This document shows positions 45,720 to 64,000 of a stretch of DNA of 64,000 nt, in pieces. Every line of letters starts with the position of its first letter. Positions within the stretch are counted from its first letter, which is position 1. The notes beneath the pieces were generated by a model, which was given only the letters and a program-made list of their open reading frames with translations, was not told the DNA's origin and did no database searches. The translations under genes and the position numbers were made by a program. Origin of the DNA: Perca fluviatilis (Eukaryota > Chordata > Actinopteri > Perciformes > Percidae); assembly GCF_010015445.1 (NCBI RefSeq), contig NC_053112.1:3062219-3126218 (forward strand), read 5' to 3'.

Positions 45720-47237
45720 CTATGAATAATACACATATGGAATTATGTACTTAACAAAAAAGTGTGAAATAACTGAAAACATGTCTTATATTTTAGATTC
45801 TTCAAAGTAGCCACCCTTTGCTTTTTTGATAGCGCTGCAAACCCTTGGTGTTCTCTCAATGAGCTTCATGAGGTAGTCACCTGAAATGGTTTTACCTTCA
45901 CAGGTGTGCCTTGTCAGGGTTAATTAGTGGAATATTTTTCCTTATTAATGGGGTTGGGACCATCAGTTGTGTTGTGCAGAAGTCAGGTTGATACACAGCC
46001 GACAGCCCTATTGGACAACTGTTAGAATTCATATTATGGCAAGAACCAATCAGCTAAGTAAAGAGAAACTAGTGGCCATCATTACTTCAACAAATGAAGG
46101 TCAGTCAGTCCGGAAAATTGTGAAAACTTTGAATGTGTCCCCAAGTGCAGTCGCAAAAACCATCAAGCTCTACAACGAAACTGGCTCACATGAGGACCGC
46201 CCCAGGAAAGGAAGACCAAGAGTCACCTCTGCTGCTGAGGATAAGTTCATCCGAGTCACCAGCCTCAGAAATCCCAAGTTAACAGCAGCTCAGATTAGAG
46301 ACCAGATGAATGCCACACAGAGTTCTAGCAGCAGACACATCTCTAGAACAACTGTTAAGAGGAGACTTCATGGTCAAGTAGCTGCTAGGAAACCACTGCT
46401 AAGAAGAGGCAACAAGCAGAAGAGAATTGTTTGGGCCAAGAAACACAAGGAATGGACATTAGACCAGTGGAAATCTGTGCTTTGGTCCGATGAGTCCAAA
46501 TTTGAGATCTTTGGTTCCAACCGCCGTGTCTTTGTGCGACGCAGAAAAGGTGAACGGATGGATTCTACATGCCTGGTTCCCACCATGAAGCATGGAGGAG
46601 GAGGTGTGATGGTGTGGGGGGTGCTTTGCTGGTGACACTGTTGGGGATTTATTCAAAATTGAAGGTATACTGAACCAGCATGGCTACCACAGCATCCTGC
46701 AGCGACATGCCATCCCATCCGGTTTGCGTTTAGTTGGACCATCATTTATTTTTTAACAGGACAATGACCCCAAACACACCTCCAGGCTGTGTAAGGGCTA
46801 TTTGACCAAGAAGGAGAGTGATGGAGTGCTGCGCCAGATGACCTGGCCTCCACAGTCACCGGACCTGAACCCAACCGAGATGGTTTGGGGTGAGCTGGAC
46901 CGCAGAGTGAAGGCAAAAGGGCCAACAAGTGCTAAGCATCTCTGGGAACTCCTTCAAGACTGTTGGAAAACCATTTCAGGTGACTACCTCGTGAAGCTCA
47001 TCAAGAGAATGCCAAGAGTGTGCAAAGCAGTAACCAGAGCAAAGGGTGGCTACTTTGAAGAAACTAGAATATAGGACATGTTTTCAGGTATTTCACACTT
47101 TTTTGTTAAGTACATAATTCCACATGTGTTAAATCATAGTTTTGATGCCTTCAGTGAGAATCTACAATGTAAATAGTCATGAAAATAAAGGAAACACATT
47201 GAATGAGACGGTGTGTCCAAACTTTTGGCCTGTACTG
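45716..47237 (+). mobile_element. Tc1-like transposon (family E), left terminus missing
   Basis: The right end is the inverse of CAGTACAGGCCAAAAGTTTG, followed by TA. The matching left end is truncated: only the inner part of the inverted repeat (GGAATTATGTACTTAACAAA, AAAGTGTGAAAT) remains, starting after a poly-T tract. It sits in the divergent gemin6-reticulon interval. Confidence 0.9.
46036..47074 (+). pseudogene. Tc1 transposase, two disabling lesions (family E)
   Basis: MARTNQLSKEKLVAIITST, then VRKIVKTLNVSPSAVAKTI and GRPRVTSAAEDKF form the DNA-binding half. Catalytic blocks are WSDESKFEIFG, QDNDPKHTSRL and SPDLNPTEMVWGE. A one-base expansion of a G run near 46618 shifts the frame after GGGGVMVWG, and TAA replaces a glutamine codon directly before QDNDPKH. 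Otherwise the 340-residue protein is complete. Confidence 0.93.
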
Positions 47238-47312
47238 TATGTATATCTGTATGTCTGTATGTATGTATGTATGTCTTTATGTCTGTATGTCTGTATGTCT
47301 GTATGTATTTAA
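47238..47312 (+). repeat. (GTAT/GTCT)n microsatellite
   Basis: TGTATGTCTGTATGTATG-type tetranucleotides directly after the Tc1 end, about 125 bp upstream of the reticulon start codon. Confidence 0.92.
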
Positions 47313-47438
47313 TAAAAACATTTCTACCTGCCCCCTTCCCTCAGGCCCTGCCCTGTGATGACGTTACTGCGCTGGGAGGTTTAAAGTGCAGAGGAACTGA
47401 GCTGTGAACACACGGAGCAGCAGCAGCAGAAGAAGAAG

Positions 47439-63973
<16,535 letters not shown>

Positions 63974-64000
63974 GTACGGCAGAATAATGACACAAACATT

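Overview
This is ray-finned fish (teleost) nuclear DNA. It has spliced vertebrate genes, many Tc1-like and hAT DNA transposons, CR1/L2-type LINEs, and long CA, TA and minisatellite tracts. There is no bacterial or viral gene layout. About 3 kb of 64 kb is host coding sequence; the rest is introns, nested transposons and tandem repeats.

Three host genes are supported. The 3' half of sos1 (Ras guanine-nucleotide exchange factor) runs on the + strand at 5562-16940 in eight exons: the end of the Cdc25 catalytic domain, then the proline-rich GRB2-binding tail. gemin6 (SMN complex) lies on the minus strand in two coding exons (44919-44789 and 38140-37657) split by a 6.6 kb intron. A reticulon (closest to RTN3 by eye) starts at 47439 on the + strand and runs off the window end after six exons. 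sos1 and gemin6 are tail to tail across about 20 kb of nested transposons; gemin6 and the reticulon are head to head across 2.5 kb. SOS1 and GEMIN6 are also neighbours on human chromosome 2p22, which supports both identifications.

Layout: 1-5.5 kb, LINE broken by two DNA transposons; 5.5-18 kb, sos1 exons with introns largely made of minisatellites; 18-37 kb, intergenic transposon nests (hAT inside Tc1 inside a TIR element; hAT inside a TA-rich satellite; Tc1 inside an L2-like LINE; further Tc1 copies); 37-45 kb, gemin6 with a Harbinger fragment, a restriction-endonuclease LINE and a TTAA transposon in its intron; 45-64 kb, reticulon with a 7 kb second intron dominated by an AGAGACAC array and a third intron holding three Tc1 elements.

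The most striking signal is that many of the minisatellites and short duplications contain copies of host splice junctions or gene ends. Two arrays (14.8-16.3 kb and 63.0-63.8 kb) repeat the 3' splice acceptor of the exon that follows them about 30 times each. One array (10.66-11.3 kb) is built from a degenerate 5' splice donor. One (16.9-17.6 kb) repeats the sos1 stop-codon region. Several single duplications copy an acceptor or donor together with adjoining exon bases. Other points of interest are a 36-nt sos1 cassette exon, a reticulon exon that looks split by an extra intron, and a one-base break in a C9 run of the sos1 last exon.
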